A model generated the notes under the pieces. That model had not been told where the DNA came from, did no database searches, and saw nothing but the letters and a program-made list of their open reading frames with translations. From Phoma sp. XZ068 (Eukaryota > Ascomycota > Dothideomycetes > Pleosporales > Didymellaceae): a stretch of DNA of 64,000 bases. Positions 22,019-31,182 of this stretch are shown in pieces. The position numbers and the translations under genes were made by a program. The first letter of the stretch is position 1. The number at the start of each line of letters is the position of its first letter. The DNA lies in contig RBKR01000016.1 in assembly GCA_004835665.1 (NCBI GenBank), positions 1,116,001-1,180,000 on the forward strand. The letters run 5' to 3'.

Positions 22019-23311
22019 CTACTTCTTCAAAGCCCGCCCCGCAATATCCTTCCTAAACTGCATCCCCTCAAAGTGTATGCACTCCACGCCCTTATACGCC
22101 TTGGCAACAGCCTCCTCCAGCGTCGCTGCCGTCGCCGTCGACGCAATAACGCGACCGCCCGCTGTTACCAGCTGGCCATCGACAACACCCGTGCCGGCAT
22201 GGAACAGCACGGTATCCGCCGGCACAGGATCGAGCTGCATCGGCGTGCCCTTTGCGTAGGAGCCCGGGTATCCTCCCGCCGCGACGACGACGGTGGCGGC
22301 TGAGCGCGAGGACACGGCGACGTCGACGTCGGCGAGGCGGCCTTCTGCGCACGCGACCATGACTTCGGCGAGGTCGCCTTCCATCAGACAGAGCAGGGAC
22401 TGTGTCTCTGGGTCGCCGAAGCGGACGTTGTATTCGAGGACTTTAGCGCCGGCGGGTGTCATCATTAGGCCTGTGAAGAGCACGCCCTTGAATGTGTAGC
22501 CCTCGTTGCGCATGCCGTCGACGGTGGGCTGGAGGACCTCGCGGTCGATTTGGGCAAGGAGCTCAGGCGGCGCGATGCGGGTAGGTGCGTATGTGCCCAT
22601 GCCGCCTGTGTTGGGGCCCTGGTCGTTGTCGAAGATGCGCTTGTGGTCCTGCGCAGGCGGGAGGGACTTGATGGTGTGGCCATCGGAGAAGGTGAGGATG
22701 GAGAGTTCGTCGCCGGTGAGGAACTCTTCGATGACGACTTCGTCGCCTGCGGACCCAAATTCCTTGCTCAGCATAATGTCCTTGAGGGCGTCGTGTGCTT
22801 CTTGCTTGGTCTGCGGGATAATGACACCCTTGCCTGCGGCGAGGCCAGACGCCTTGATGACGACGTTGTGGGAGATGGAGTCGAGGTATTTCGTTGCTGC
22901 ATCGAAGGAGGAGAAGTTCTCGTACGCGGCAGTCGGGATGCGGTGGCGCTTCATGAAGTCTTTGCTGAAGGTCTTGCTGCCTTCCATGGTGGCAGCGGCC
23001 TGGCTGGGGCCAAAGGCTTTGATGTGCGGCGCATGTTGGGCGAAGTGGTCGACGATGCCGGCGACGAGGGGTGCCTCAGGGCCGGGGATGAGGAAGTTGA
23101 CGTTCTTCTCCTGGGCGAAGGCAACGAGACCGGGGAAGTCGGTGTCCTTTACTGCTGTGACGTTTGTGACTTTTGACGAGATGGTCGCAGTGCCGCCGTT
23201 GCCCGGGCAGACGTAGATGTGCTCGATTCGTGGGGACTGCAGCAGTTTCCAGGCAATTGCGTGCTCGCGACCGCCGTTGCCAACAAGAAGGACTCGAAGT
23301 TGGTCAGCCAT
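22019..23311 (-). CDS. Phosphoribosylamine-glycine ligase (GAR synthetase), monofunctional
   Basis: The single-exon, 430-residue protein is a full GARS: N-domain VLLVGNGGREHAIAWKL, ATP-grasp elements VIKASGLAAGKGVIIP and DHKRIFDNDQGPNTGGMG, the metal/ATP segment LEYNVRFGDPETQ, and the C-domain ending around GVECIHFEGMQFRKDIAGRAL. It makes glycinamide ribonucleotide from phosphoribosylamine, glycine and ATP, step 2 of purine synthesis, in the cytosol. In S. cerevisiae (Ade5,7) and S. pombe this domain is fused to AIR synthetase (about 790 residues in all). Here a stop follows at residue 431 and the next gene is only 352 bp away, so this copy is stand-alone. The sequence is of eukaryotic/fungal style rather than a recent bacterial import, as far as I can judge by eye. 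Confidence 0.93.
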   Translation of the reverse strand: MADQLRVLLVGNGGREHAIAWKLLQSPRIEHIYVCPGNGGTATISSKVTNVTAVKDTDFPGLVAFAQEKNVNFLIPGPEAPLVAGIVDHFAQHAPHIKAFGPSQAAATMEGSKTFSKDFMKRHRIPTAAYENFSSFDAATKYLDSISHNVVIKASGLAAGKGVIIPQTKQEAHDALKDIMLSKEFGSAGDEVVIEEFLTGDELSILTFSDGHTIKSLPPAQDHKRIFDNDQGPNTGGMGTYAPTRIAPPELLAQIDREVLQPTVDGMRNEGYTFKGVLFTGLMMTPAGAKVLEYNVRFGDPETQSLLCLMEGDLAEVMVACAEGRLADVDVAVSSRSAATVVVAAGGYPGSYAKGTPMQLDPVPADTVLFHAGTGVVDGQLVTAGGRVIASTATAATLEEAVAKAYKGVECIHFEGMQFRKDIAGRALKK

Positions 23312-24036
23312 TGTGTGTGTTGTGCTGTCAATTGGTGAGGCGCTCCGATCTGCGGTGTTGAGATTTTTTGGAGGAAGGTACCCCGCGGCGTGGTGGGGTA
23401 ACTGGTTTGCAGGGATCTTGCGGGAGTGCCGTCACTGGCGCGGTGCCTGACTATTGACACCTCGAACTTAAGGTTGTAAGTCTGCTATTAGTGGAACATC
23501 GGGAAGCATTCGAGGGAAATGATATTGTAGCAGAAATGCATTCGACGTGTCAGAGCTACAGAAGGCCATGAGTCCCGTTCTCTAGCCGCCTTGCCTGTCC
23601 AAATAGGATAATGGAGAGCTCGTGCAGATGGCGCCAGGAGGTGCCAATTCTGACGAGTGAGGCAGAGTTGTTGGCGTCCAGTCCTTCACTCAAAGAAAAG
23701 AGTCGTGACTTCGGCCGTGCACGATATCTCGATTCTGAACGAATGACACAGCTTCCTTGTCGTCCAGGGTCAGCTTCCTTGTGCTTCTCGACAGGAGCAT
23801 TCTCGGACGAAGAACTCGATCCATGTGATGAGATCTTAATCGTCCGACTATCGTCCAGTAGGGGGCTGCAGTTCGTCGTTTGTGGGCGCTTCGTCCTGAA
23901 CAATAGCAATGGATCAGGCGTGCATACGACAACTGGACTTGGTGTTAGACGCTTCGGGGGTTCCAATAAACGGGGCGTTCTGATCCGCTCCCCTTTCACG
24001 AGTCTGAGTGCGAGTTTAACAGCGTCCTGCTGACAA
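23312..24036. other. Intergenic region between Dcp1 3' end and GARS start
   Basis: This 0.73 kb is largely open on both strands: a plus ORF of 140 codons at 23611-24033 and a minus ORF overlapping the Dcp1 stop at 23556-24050. Neither has recognisable domains. The segment likely holds the Dcp1 3' UTR and the GARS promoter. Confidence 0.45.
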
Positions 24037-24861
24037 TCAGCCAAGGCCATTGTAGTTCTGCTTTGCGTTGAAGAATAGCTGGCCGAGGACGTCTTGCTGC
24101 GACATTCCAGGGTTGGGCATCGCTGCGTATTGCTGTTGCTGTTGCTGTTGCTGTGGGTAGTTTTGTGGGTTGTGCTGGCTGTGGTGGTCGTTGACGCTGA
24201 AGCCAGCGTCTTGCTGCCGCTGCTGGCCAAAGAGCTCGCGCAGAGAGAGCTGGCGTCCCATTGGGACAGATGTGGCGCTCTCTACCTGCTCAGATGCCTG
24301 CTGCACGCCGTTCTTCCCCCCTTGCTCTTTAGATTCCCGGCTCAGTCGCGCTTTCTCTGCGGCTTGCATGATCTTGTTGGCAGTGTCGGTGCGGCAGTCG
24401 GCCGTGGAGGCGGGCGGTGGGTCTGCAAACACCCAAATACCGTAGACCTGGTCGCCCTGGAGGATGACGTACGGGTCGGTGAACTCCATCTCCTCCTCGC
24501 TGGTGAGCTCCAGGTAGAAGTTATCCAGGCCGCGGCGGTTGAGTATGGCGACGCTGTAGCGGTCGGCGCCTATCGAGGAAGGTGCGAGCTTGCAGAGGAA
24601 GAGTGTGCCCTCTACACCGAGCTTCTCCCACTGCTGGGTCTCGAGGCTGAACGTATAGAGAGCGGCATAGGGGGTGACGTGCTCTATGGCGACCAGCTCA
24701 GGGTAGATACGGCGCAGGACGGAGAAGTTGAGCTCCTCGTTGGACCGCGGTGGGGGGAGGGGCACGTCGACGGCCGGCGGCGGCGCGTCTGTCTCGTAGT
24801 CGGACGGCTGGGGCGGCGGCTGCGGATGGTGCGCGCGCGCCTTGGACTTGTGCGGCGCCAT
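24037..24861 (-). CDS. DCP1: mRNA-decapping enzyme subunit 1
   Basis: The single-exon, 274-residue protein has an EVH1-fold Dcp1 domain at about residues 35-165: SNEELNFSVLRRIYPELVAIEH, the YTFSLETQQWEKLGVEGTLFLCK strand block and the SVAILNRRGLDNFYLEL segment, then VYGIWVFADPP. A conserved short motif region (LRELFGQQ) and a glutamine tract follow. Dcp1 activates Dcp2 for 5' cap removal in cytoplasmic P-bodies. I chose the ATG at 24861 (MAPHKSKARAHH). The frame is open to 24987, but the extra 42 residues are Cys/Pro-rich and unlike the family. Confidence 0.92.
   Translation of the reverse strand: MAPHKSKARAHHPQPPPQPSDYETDAPPPAVDVPLPPPRSNEELNFSVLRRIYPELVAIEHVTPYAALYTFSLETQQWEKLGVEGTLFLCKLAPSSIGADRYSVAILNRRGLDNFYLELTSEEEMEFTDPYVILQGDQVYGIWVFADPPPASTADCRTDTANKIMQAAEKARLSRESKEQGGKNGVQQASEQVESATSVPMGRQLSLRELFGQQRQQDAGFSVNDHHSQHNPQNYPQQQQQQQQYAAMPNPGMSQQDVLGQLFFNAKQNYNGLG
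24130..24153 (-). repeat. Polyglutamine tract in Dcp1
   Basis: Eight consecutive CAA/CAG codons encode Q8 in the C-terminal tail of Dcp1, flanked by a wider Gln/Asn/Pro/His-rich stretch. Such tracts are common in P-body proteins and may vary in length among strains. Confidence 0.8.
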
Positions 24862-25201
24862 AGCAATAGCGGTGCGAGTGAGCGAGTGTTGGTGATGCGG
24901 TGTCGAGGTGTTTGGGATCAGGCACTGCAAGGAGCATGGGCCGCCTGGTCGGCAAGCACAGCCAACGTCAGCCACGCAGGGCGTCATCGCTTGTACGCAA
25001 AATCTAGCACAGTCCTAACTTTTATATTTGATACTTATTTCCGTATAGAACTACATCCAGTTTATTGTTCTTTAGTATTTATACTCATGATCTCACTTTT
25101 TCTACTTCCCAATGAACAATCTGAACTACCTAGGTATCATCACAATCGTTCACATCCCTAAATCACAAACCAAACTTGATCAAATGAATGCCTACCTGGT
25201 A
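24862..25201. other. Intergenic region upstream of Dcp1
   Basis: This 340-bp gap holds the probable Dcp1 promoter (24862-25010, GC-rich), followed by an AT-rich piece next to the 3' end of the kinase pseudogene. No gene is seen. Confidence 0.5.
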
Positions 25202-26642
25202 CTAGGACGTTATTACATTAAGCCAGGGGTCCTTGAGGAGCTCAGAGGCCGTTTTTCTCTTCTCAGGCAGCCAACCTAGCATTGACCTGATGAAATCCAG
25301 AAACAAGCTCTTGCTCTCACCATCAAGGGCAGTAATCGCGCCGTCGAGAGAAAGCGGAGGGATGACTACTCCCCCTGCGCCCTTCCAATGGCCTGTTATG
25401 ACTTAGTTTCATTTTTGAAAGAGGTCAAGGTAGGATCACCTACCTTTCTTGTCAAAGACTCTATCTGTGATTTTGCTTCTGTTGATATATTCAGGTGGAG
25501 GCAACCCAAGATACGTAACCATTTCGGCGACGTGGTGAGTCGCTGAAGGCTGGTCATTCTCGTCATTGGCGTTGAACAAGTGTCTATTCTCAAACAGATC
25601 CCACACCTTCATGGCTTAGTGAGTAGCATAAGCACTATAGGTTGATCACACTTACCAAGGCTGCAACACTCCAAATATCAACACTTGAACCTCATTCCAT
25701 ATCGAACAACACCTCGGGGGCGCGGTACAGTTCAGGCTGAATAAGACCTTTGTGGCATTTTCCTATGCGAGATTCCCCGAAATCGCACAGGACTGGCTCG
25801 CCCCAGAGAGCATCCTTGGGGAGGCCGAGCTTGTGGGAGCTGTAGATTGTGCGATCTTTGTCGATAACCTTTCTTGGTAACATGTTGGTCGATTCGGCCA
25901 TCTCGACACTCTCAAGTACAGACTCATCGGCTACAGTCAACATGATGTTGGATGGGTTGATGTCTGTCTCTGTCAGTCAAAGAATCGAACTAGATACTGG
26001 CAAGGTACCGGTGTGTATGACTTCGGCCTCTTCATGCAGGAACGCGAGTGCATTTAAAATGTTGGATAGAGTCCATTTCAAGAGCGGCTCATTCAGTCGA
26101 CGCGACGGGTTCCTGTATTGGAGGTCTCGGATGGTCATGTGCATTGGTGGATGAACGAGGCATAAATGTTGACCAGTAGGGCCTGTGACTTCGAACGTTC
26201 CGAGTAGACCGCGAATGCATGATTGGCCGTGGTGAGTAGCTCTGAGCGAACTGACATGCTCGTAGAATTGCAGTTCTCGATGCACGCGACCAGAGCGATG
26301 ACTATCTCGTGTGCAGACCTTCACAGCGACAAAAGTATGATCACTGCTCGTATAGTGTCAGCCGAGAAATCACAGAGCTGGCGATCATGGATAGTACCTG
26401 ATATGCCGACAAAGCCAAACTGTAGAATGCGCACCGTATCCGAGTTTCCCCAGTACCTTGTAGCTAGAGTTGAGTACTTCTCCGATAGTGATAGGATAAA
26501 ACTGATTTGGAGAATACGAAGGCAGACTCTCCTCTTCAAAAGGTAAAGTGATGCCTGTCTTTGAAGTATGAAAGGACACAGAGCCTCGTTTGTGAGCTTG
26601 AGATAGTGCCTTCCAACATCTTCGACGGAAGATGTTGAGCAT
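25202..26642 (-). pseudogene. SRPK-like protein kinase, five exons, one in-frame stop
   Basis: Five exons on the minus strand are 26398-26642, 26009-26343, 25656-25963, 25444-25606 and 25202-25392. All four introns (45-54 bp) keep valid GT/AG borders, and the joined frame is 414 codons. It reads as a fungal SR-protein-kinase relative: IGEVLNSSYKVLGKLGYGAHSTVWL, the VAVKV lysine, HPPMHMTIRDLQYRNPSRRL, catalytic HTDINPSN, DFGESRIG, YRAPEVLFDME, then WDLFEN and a C-terminal LLKDPWL. At 25692-25694 codon 284 is TGA, where relatives have Trp in the sequence EWGSSVDIW. That removes the last third of the kinase domain, including the helix that anchors the lobe. No second lesion is seen, so the loss is recent, a strain polymorphism or a sequencing error. 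It sits beside an AT-rich, RIP-like patch. Confidence 0.85.
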
Positions 26643-26743
26643 CTTTCGGCATTGCAGAATGCAGATCTGATGTCGGCATGTTTACTTGCAATACACCTGG
26701 GCACCCTCGAGACGAGAGGTGATTCCACTTGTCCGTGCACAAT

Positions 26744-26992
26744 AAGCCAATCATGCAGCTAATAATAATGCTGTATCCATTCAACCTAGAAGGTAATAAT
26801 AATAGTAGCTGTAGTTATAAAGCTGTCAAGCTTTTGGGATTTAGTTTCCTCAGTAAGGTTTGCCTTGTTACCTATATATTAGCTATATTACAAATTCACT
26901 TCTATACTCATAGTAGATATATAATCAAATAGGTATAGAGATAATATATATACTAGTATGTAATATAGAAAATGTGACGACAAGAGTGTTGA
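26744..26992. other. AT-rich patch, RIP-like composition
   Basis: This roughly 250 bp is dominated by TA, AT and TAATA steps with few C or G residues, in contrast to the flanking genes. It contains no ORF-coded domain. The composition resembles remnants of transposons altered by repeat-induced point mutation, but there is no recognisable element left. Confidence 0.5.
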
Positions 26993-27124
26993 AATCTCCC
27001 TAGCTTTGCATACGATAGATGACCCTGCATGTACTTCATGTCACTGCGTCATCCCTCGGTGGGGTGGCTGAGCGCGCCGCCTAGTAGATAGCAACCACAA
27101 CGACCGCCATGGGTTGACCACACT

Positions 27125-27213
27125 CCCTTGCGCAGATCTGCCTGACCGACCCTCTTGCGCAGATCTGCCCGACCGATCCTCTTGCGCAGATCCTGTCTGA
27201 CCGACCTCTTGCT
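27125..27213. repeat. 27-bp tandem repeat in 5' leader
   Basis: Three and a part copies of a 27-bp unit occur here, each containing TTGCGCAGATC near its start and GACCGA near its end. The TTG positions are 27128, 27155, 27182 and 27209, a strict 27-bp spacing. The array stops 11 bp before the start codon of the 5-phosphatase gene, so it lies in the 5' UTR or core promoter. Confidence 0.8.
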
Positions 27214-27224
27214 GTGCCCCCGCC

Positions 27225-30200
27225 ATGTCGTCGCGGACTGGCTCAGTGCGCTCGACCCACACTGCGCGCTCGTCCATCAACACGGCCGACCGCCTCGACG
27301 CTCGCATCCCCGGCGCATTTCCCGACCTACGCTCCCCCAGCCAGGCATCCCTCACCACCCAGCAAGTCTCCCTCCAGCAGATCCTGTACGACCGCCGCGC
27401 CGAGTACACGCGCTCCCGCAATCTGCGCATCAAGATTGGATCGTGGAATGTTGCTGCCAACAAAGGAACCGAGCAGGATGTGGGCGCGTGGTTCGTCAAG
27501 GGCAAGGGCGTGGAGAAGTCTCTAGCTGGGCTCGGTGCATCGGAGCCCAGTCGCAAAGAGGAGAAGCACAAGGAGAGCGTAGCCGACCAGGAAGCCAGAT
27601 TCGACAAGCATGCGCAAACAGTACCGATGGGCGACTGGGGCTCGGTGCCTGGCGACGACGAAATCGACCTCTACGTGTTGGGCTTGCAGGAGATTGTCGA
27701 CATTACCTCGCCAGCTGAAGCGCTGAAGCCATACACAGACCCTACCATTGCAAACAGGTGGAAGGCGTCCTTGGAGGCTGTCTTACCCAAGGACTACAAG
27801 CTAGTGGCAGAGCAGCAACTACTTGGCCTGTATCTGGTCATCTACGCCTCGCCAGCCCTTTCCCCCCAGGTCAAGAACGTCAGCACCACAAGCGTTGGCA
27901 CGGGACTTATGGGATACATGGCGAACAAGGGTGCCGTAACTGCGCGCATCGTCCTGGGCGAGACCACCCGGCTCGTCTTCATCAATTCACATCTGGGCGC
28001 TGGAGCAGACAAGGCTTCCCTGGAACGAAGAATCTGGGATGTTGCGCAGATCAACCAGAGAACACGCTTCGCTCCCATCACCGACTCACTAGGTTCTACC
28101 CAGAACCAGGGCGAAGGTCTCGGGGACGAAGAATTCGCCTTCTGGTTCGGTGATCTGAACTTCCGCATCGAGGGCATGCCAGGAGATGATGTGCGTCGTC
28201 TCCTCACTGTCCACACAAAAGACATGGATCAGGAGGGCGAACGCCCGTCTACCTCGGGTGATTCAGGCTATGCTACGAGGAAATCTTCGGATGACGCTGA
28301 CGACGCTGTCCCACTGCCGCCAGAACTGGACCCAGCGTCCCTGCAGACGACCATCTCATGCCTCCTGCCCCACGATGAGCTGCACCAGCAGATGAAGTCA
28401 GGCAAAGCCTTCCATGATGGATGGGAAGAAGGCCCGATCAGGTTTCTCCCAACGTACAAGTATGACGTGGGCAAAGTAGGCGTTTTCGATAGCAGCGAAA
28501 AGGCCCGTTGCCCGAGCTGGTGCGACCGCATCCTCTACCGCACGCGAGCGGGGAAGCAACAGTACGATCAAAAAGTCAGGGACGATGCAGAAACCCGCAA
28601 GCGAGATGACGAGATGAAGAAGCTGGGGATGGGCATGCCAGGGACCAGCGATGTACTGTTCGATTATGATCCTGACACGGACGGCGACAACGGTGATTAC
28701 GATGAAAACGAAGACAACAACGCAGACCCAGAGCTAGAACAGGTGACGACAAAGGATGGCTTCACGAACGAGCTGCTGCTCGAGTACTACATCAACCACA
28801 TGCGGGTGTTGTCATCCGACCACAAGCCGCTGGACGCAGTCTTCTCATTGAAGTTCGATGCCGTCGTACCGGACCTCAAAGCTGCTATACACACGGAGGT
28901 CGCCCGCGAACTAGACCGCCAAGAAAACGAAGGTCGACCTTCTATAGCAGTGGTAGTCGAGCGTGCGACCGGATCTTCCTCACCCTCGGACGACACGAAT
29001 GCAACAGACAGCAGTTTCGACGGCGTAGACTTTGGTGATGTCAAGTTTGCCAAGTCAAAACGACGAAACATCACCATCGCAAACACCGGGCGTGTACCCG
29101 CCACTTTCGGCTTTGCAGATCGCCCTATCGAGGAAGACCAGGACTCTGGCCCTTTTCCATCCTGGCTCAGCGTCGTCTTTGACAAGGAACCTGATACACG
29201 CTCCAAGTCCGGCCCGGATGACATTCAACAGCGCTACACACTCGCACCGGCCGAAGTCGTCAATGCAGAGTTGAAACTCAAGCTCAAAGATGTCGACTCT
29301 GTACGCAACCTGAACGAATCACAATCTCTTGATGAGGTCCTCGTCCTCCGTGTCGAAAACGGTCGCGACCACTTCCTTCCCCTCCGCGGACACTGGCAGT
29401 CCTCAGCCCTGGCGCGAACAGTCGACAAACTGATCAAGATCCCCGAAGGCGGCATCAGAAAACTGCAGCACCAAAGCCCGACCGCGAGCGAAACGGTAAA
29501 ATGGTCCGTGCCTCGCGAGATATTCAGGCTGACGGAGGCGATAGAAGACTTGACTGAGCGCGCCCTCGCGGAGTGGGACATGACCAAGGCTTCTGAGCAC
29601 GAGCGGGCCCCGTGGATGGACAATGCAGGCTGGCCGTTCATGAACACACACAAAGGCACGGATACCTGGGAGGATAAACATGAAGATGAGCTCGCGGATC
29701 TCTACGAGGCGCTCGACACCGACGCCCCCTTCACACCTGCATTCGACCCTGCGACCCCCGCGCCGGAGCGCGTCGAACTCCTCTCCACAGTCCTCCTAAC
29801 CTTCCTCACCAGCCTAACCGATGGCGTCGTCACACCGGATCTGTGGAAACACCTCGACACCGCCATTGCCGCGCAAGAACGCGTCAAAGCCCCACTCGAC
29901 CGCGACGACCAAAAAATGTCCGTCCTGGAAATCATGGCCGCCCAGCCTCCCCACAACGCAACATTCCTCCTCCTCTTGTCATTCCTGCAAAACCTCATTG
30001 CCCAGATCACCGCCGCGAATGCCCCTGCTCCCGACGCCCCAAGGAAGAGCGTCGAGATGCCGAGTAGCCCGCAAACTAAGGTGCGGAGGCGAACGCTGAG
30101 CAAAGTCGCGGGCGAGGCGGTGCGGCAGCTGGTAGTGAGAAATTACTGTGTTGTTTTCGCGGATGCGATTTTCCGCTGCGAGGCGGATGTCAAGGCGAAG

Positions 30201-30272
30201 GAGAGGGAGAGAGCGGTTAGGAAGGAGAGGATGGTGAGGGTGTTGGATTTGTTTCTTGGGGAGGGAGAGTAG
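27225..30272 (+). CDS. OCRL/INPP5B-like inositol polyphosphate 5-phosphatase
   Basis: The single-exon gene encodes 1015 residues. The IPPc catalytic domain spans about residues 68-545: IGSWNVAANKG, YVLGLQEIVD, TSVGTGLMGYMANKGAV, FINSHLGAG, FWFGDLNFRIEG, PSWCDRILYRT and SSDHKPLDAVF, so all catalytic motifs are present. Two insertions sit inside it: a Ser/Asp-rich loop near residues 335-365 and an acidic loop before SSDHKP. An ASH-like beta domain follows (residues about 600-735), then a RhoGAP-like helical region to the end, in which I see no arginine finger. Domain order matches OCRL. Substrates would be PI(4,5)P2 and PI(3,4,5)P3 on membranes, with roles in trafficking. Yeasts lack the ASH-RhoGAP form (they have SAC-5-phosphatases), so this is a filamentous-fungal or animal-like form. 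Confidence 0.9.
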   Translation: MSSRTGSVRSTHTARSSINTADRLDARIPGAFPDLRSPSQASLTTQQVSLQQILYDRRAEYTRSRNLRIKIGSWNVAANKGTEQDVGAWFVKGKGVEKSLAGLGASEPSRKEEKHKESVADQEARFDKHAQTVPMGDWGSVPGDDEIDLYVLGLQEIVDITSPAEALKPYTDPTIANRWKASLEAVLPKDYKLVAEQQLLGLYLVIYASPALSPQVKNVSTTSVGTGLMGYMANKGAVTARIVLGETTRLVFINSHLGAGADKASLERRIWDVAQINQRTRFAPITDSLGSTQNQGEGLGDEEFAFWFGDLNFRIEGMPGDDVRRLLTVHTKDMDQEGERPSTSGDSGYATRKSSDDADDAVPLPPELDPASLQTTISCLLPHDELHQQMKSGKAFHDGWEEGPIRFLPTYKYDVGKVGVFDSSEKARCPSWCDRILYRTRAGKQQYDQKVRDDAETRKRDDEMKKLGMGMPGTSDVLFDYDPDTDGDNGDYDENEDNNADPELEQVTTKDGFTNELLLEYYINHMRVLSSDHKPLDAVFSLKFDAVVPDLKAAIHTEVARELDRQENEGRPSIAVVVERATGSSSPSDDTNATDSSFDGVDFGDVKFAKSKRRNITIANTGRVPATFGFADRPIEEDQDSGPFPSWLSVVFDKEPDTRSKSGPDDIQQRYTLAPAEVVNAELKLKLKDVDSVRNLNESQSLDEVLVLRVENGRDHFLPLRGHWQSSALARTVDKLIKIPEGGIRKLQHQSPTASETVKWSVPREIFRLTEAIEDLTERALAEWDMTKASEHERAPWMDNAGWPFMNTHKGTDTWEDKHEDELADLYEALDTDAPFTPAFDPATPAPERVELLSTVLLTFLTSLTDGVVTPDLWKHLDTAIAAQERVKAPLDRDDQKMSVLEIMAAQPPHNATFLLLLSFLQNLIAQITAANAPAPDAPRKSVEMPSSPQTKVRRRTLSKVAGEAVRQLVVRNYCVVFADAIFRCEADVKAKERERAVRKERMVRVLDLFLGEGE

Positions 30273-30465
30273 GTGTAGAGATATTATGTTTGAGTAATGG
30301 AAGGAAGATGTTGATAAGGGTGAGCGCTTTGTACTATCGTGTGTATGTATGACCTTTGGGTCGTCTATGAGCTCATTGCAGAGAATTGCCGTCCTCACCC
30401 CTTCGTACGTCTCGCATGTCGAAGTCGGACTGCTGGTGGATAGTAAAGCATACACCAGTTTCTCC

Positions 30466-31182
30466 TCAAACAACCTCTTCCTCCTCTTCCTCAACCACCT
30501 CATGATCCTCCACCTCGTCCTCGCCCTCGCCCTCACTCGTTACATCCCCACCCCTTGCCTTCTTCGCCACACGCACCTCCTCCTCCTCATCAGCACCAGA
30601 ACCACCCTTCCTCTTCCCCATCTTCCCACCCTTACCCATCCTATCCTCACTCTTCTCCTTCGCCTTCGCCTTCGTCTTGCCCTTCGCCCCCACTTCAACC
30701 CCATCCCACCCCATCTCCTCATACAGTTTCTTCTGCGCGGCACGCAACTTGGTGAAGCGCTGGCGGACGCCTTCGTAGTTTGCGCCTGCTGGGCTGTCAG
30801 CGTACTCTAGCTTCAAGCGGAGGCTGGGAGTGGTGGGGAAACAGCAAGTGGAAGTGAAGGGAGTGTGTGGACGTACCAGGTAAAGCCTTGACGAACAATT
30901 CGTATTCAGCGGATCCGAGGGAGCGGCCTAGAGACAGGATGAGGAGCTGTTTGTGTGTTAGTTGGAATACAACATTATACCCACTTAACTTTGATGGAAC
31001 GGAATAGGGGATAGATTGGGATACATGAGAGACAGGAAGGAGACGTACAGTTCGATCATTTTCTGCGGTCCAACTGAATTTCTGCGCGCTGTTAGTGTAG
31101 GATTGCGGATTGGAGGTGGACGTACGGTTTCGCCTGATGCGTTGGTCTTGCTGGCGTTGGTGGGGGTTTTCTTGGGTGGCAT
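30466..31182 (-). CDS. Small SANT/Myb-like basic-acidic protein, paralogue A
   Basis: There are four exons: 31126-31182, 31049-31081, 30877-30946 and 30466-30788, joining to 160 residues. The N-terminus is MPPKKTPTNASK. The core, residues 20-80, has FSWTAENDRTLLLIL, an LGSAEYELFVKAL helix, and YEGVRQRFTKLRAAQKKLYEEMGW. The tail alternates Lys/Gly-rich and Glu-rich segments (ending EEEEEEVV). The W..END..LLL pattern plus VRQR helix resembles fungal Myb/SANT-like small proteins. A role with chromatin is inference from that and from the basic/acidic tail. Two relatives lie next door (31689-32417 and 32836-33383) and share the exon layout. The acceptor of exon 4 was taken after CCCAG, which keeps the frame and aligns with paralogue B. 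Confidence 0.72.

Noticed and set aside
22506..23216. Plus ORF of 236 codons
   Set aside because: Antisense of the GAR synthetase gene, which has clear conserved motifs; codon-bias shadow.
23556..24050. Minus-strand ORF of 165 codons overlapping the Dcp1 stop (start MALADCQQ)
   Set aside because: Overlaps the DCP1 3' end by 14 bp, has no domain, and lies where a 3' UTR is expected; an overlapping plus ORF is just as long.
24094..25161. Plus ORF of 355 codons opposite Dcp1
   Set aside because: Leu/Val/Arg-rich shadow of DCP1 on the other strand, with no domain.
25656..25963. An intron removing the TGA in the SRPK-like gene
   Set aside because: Any such intron would delete conserved residues (APEVLFDME to SSVDIW), and no good donor/acceptor pair flanks the stop.
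27041..27607. Minus ORF with a repeated GRSAQE-like peptide
   Set aside because: The repeat is only the 27-bp DNA repeat read backwards, and the rest is the antisense of the 5-phosphatase gene.
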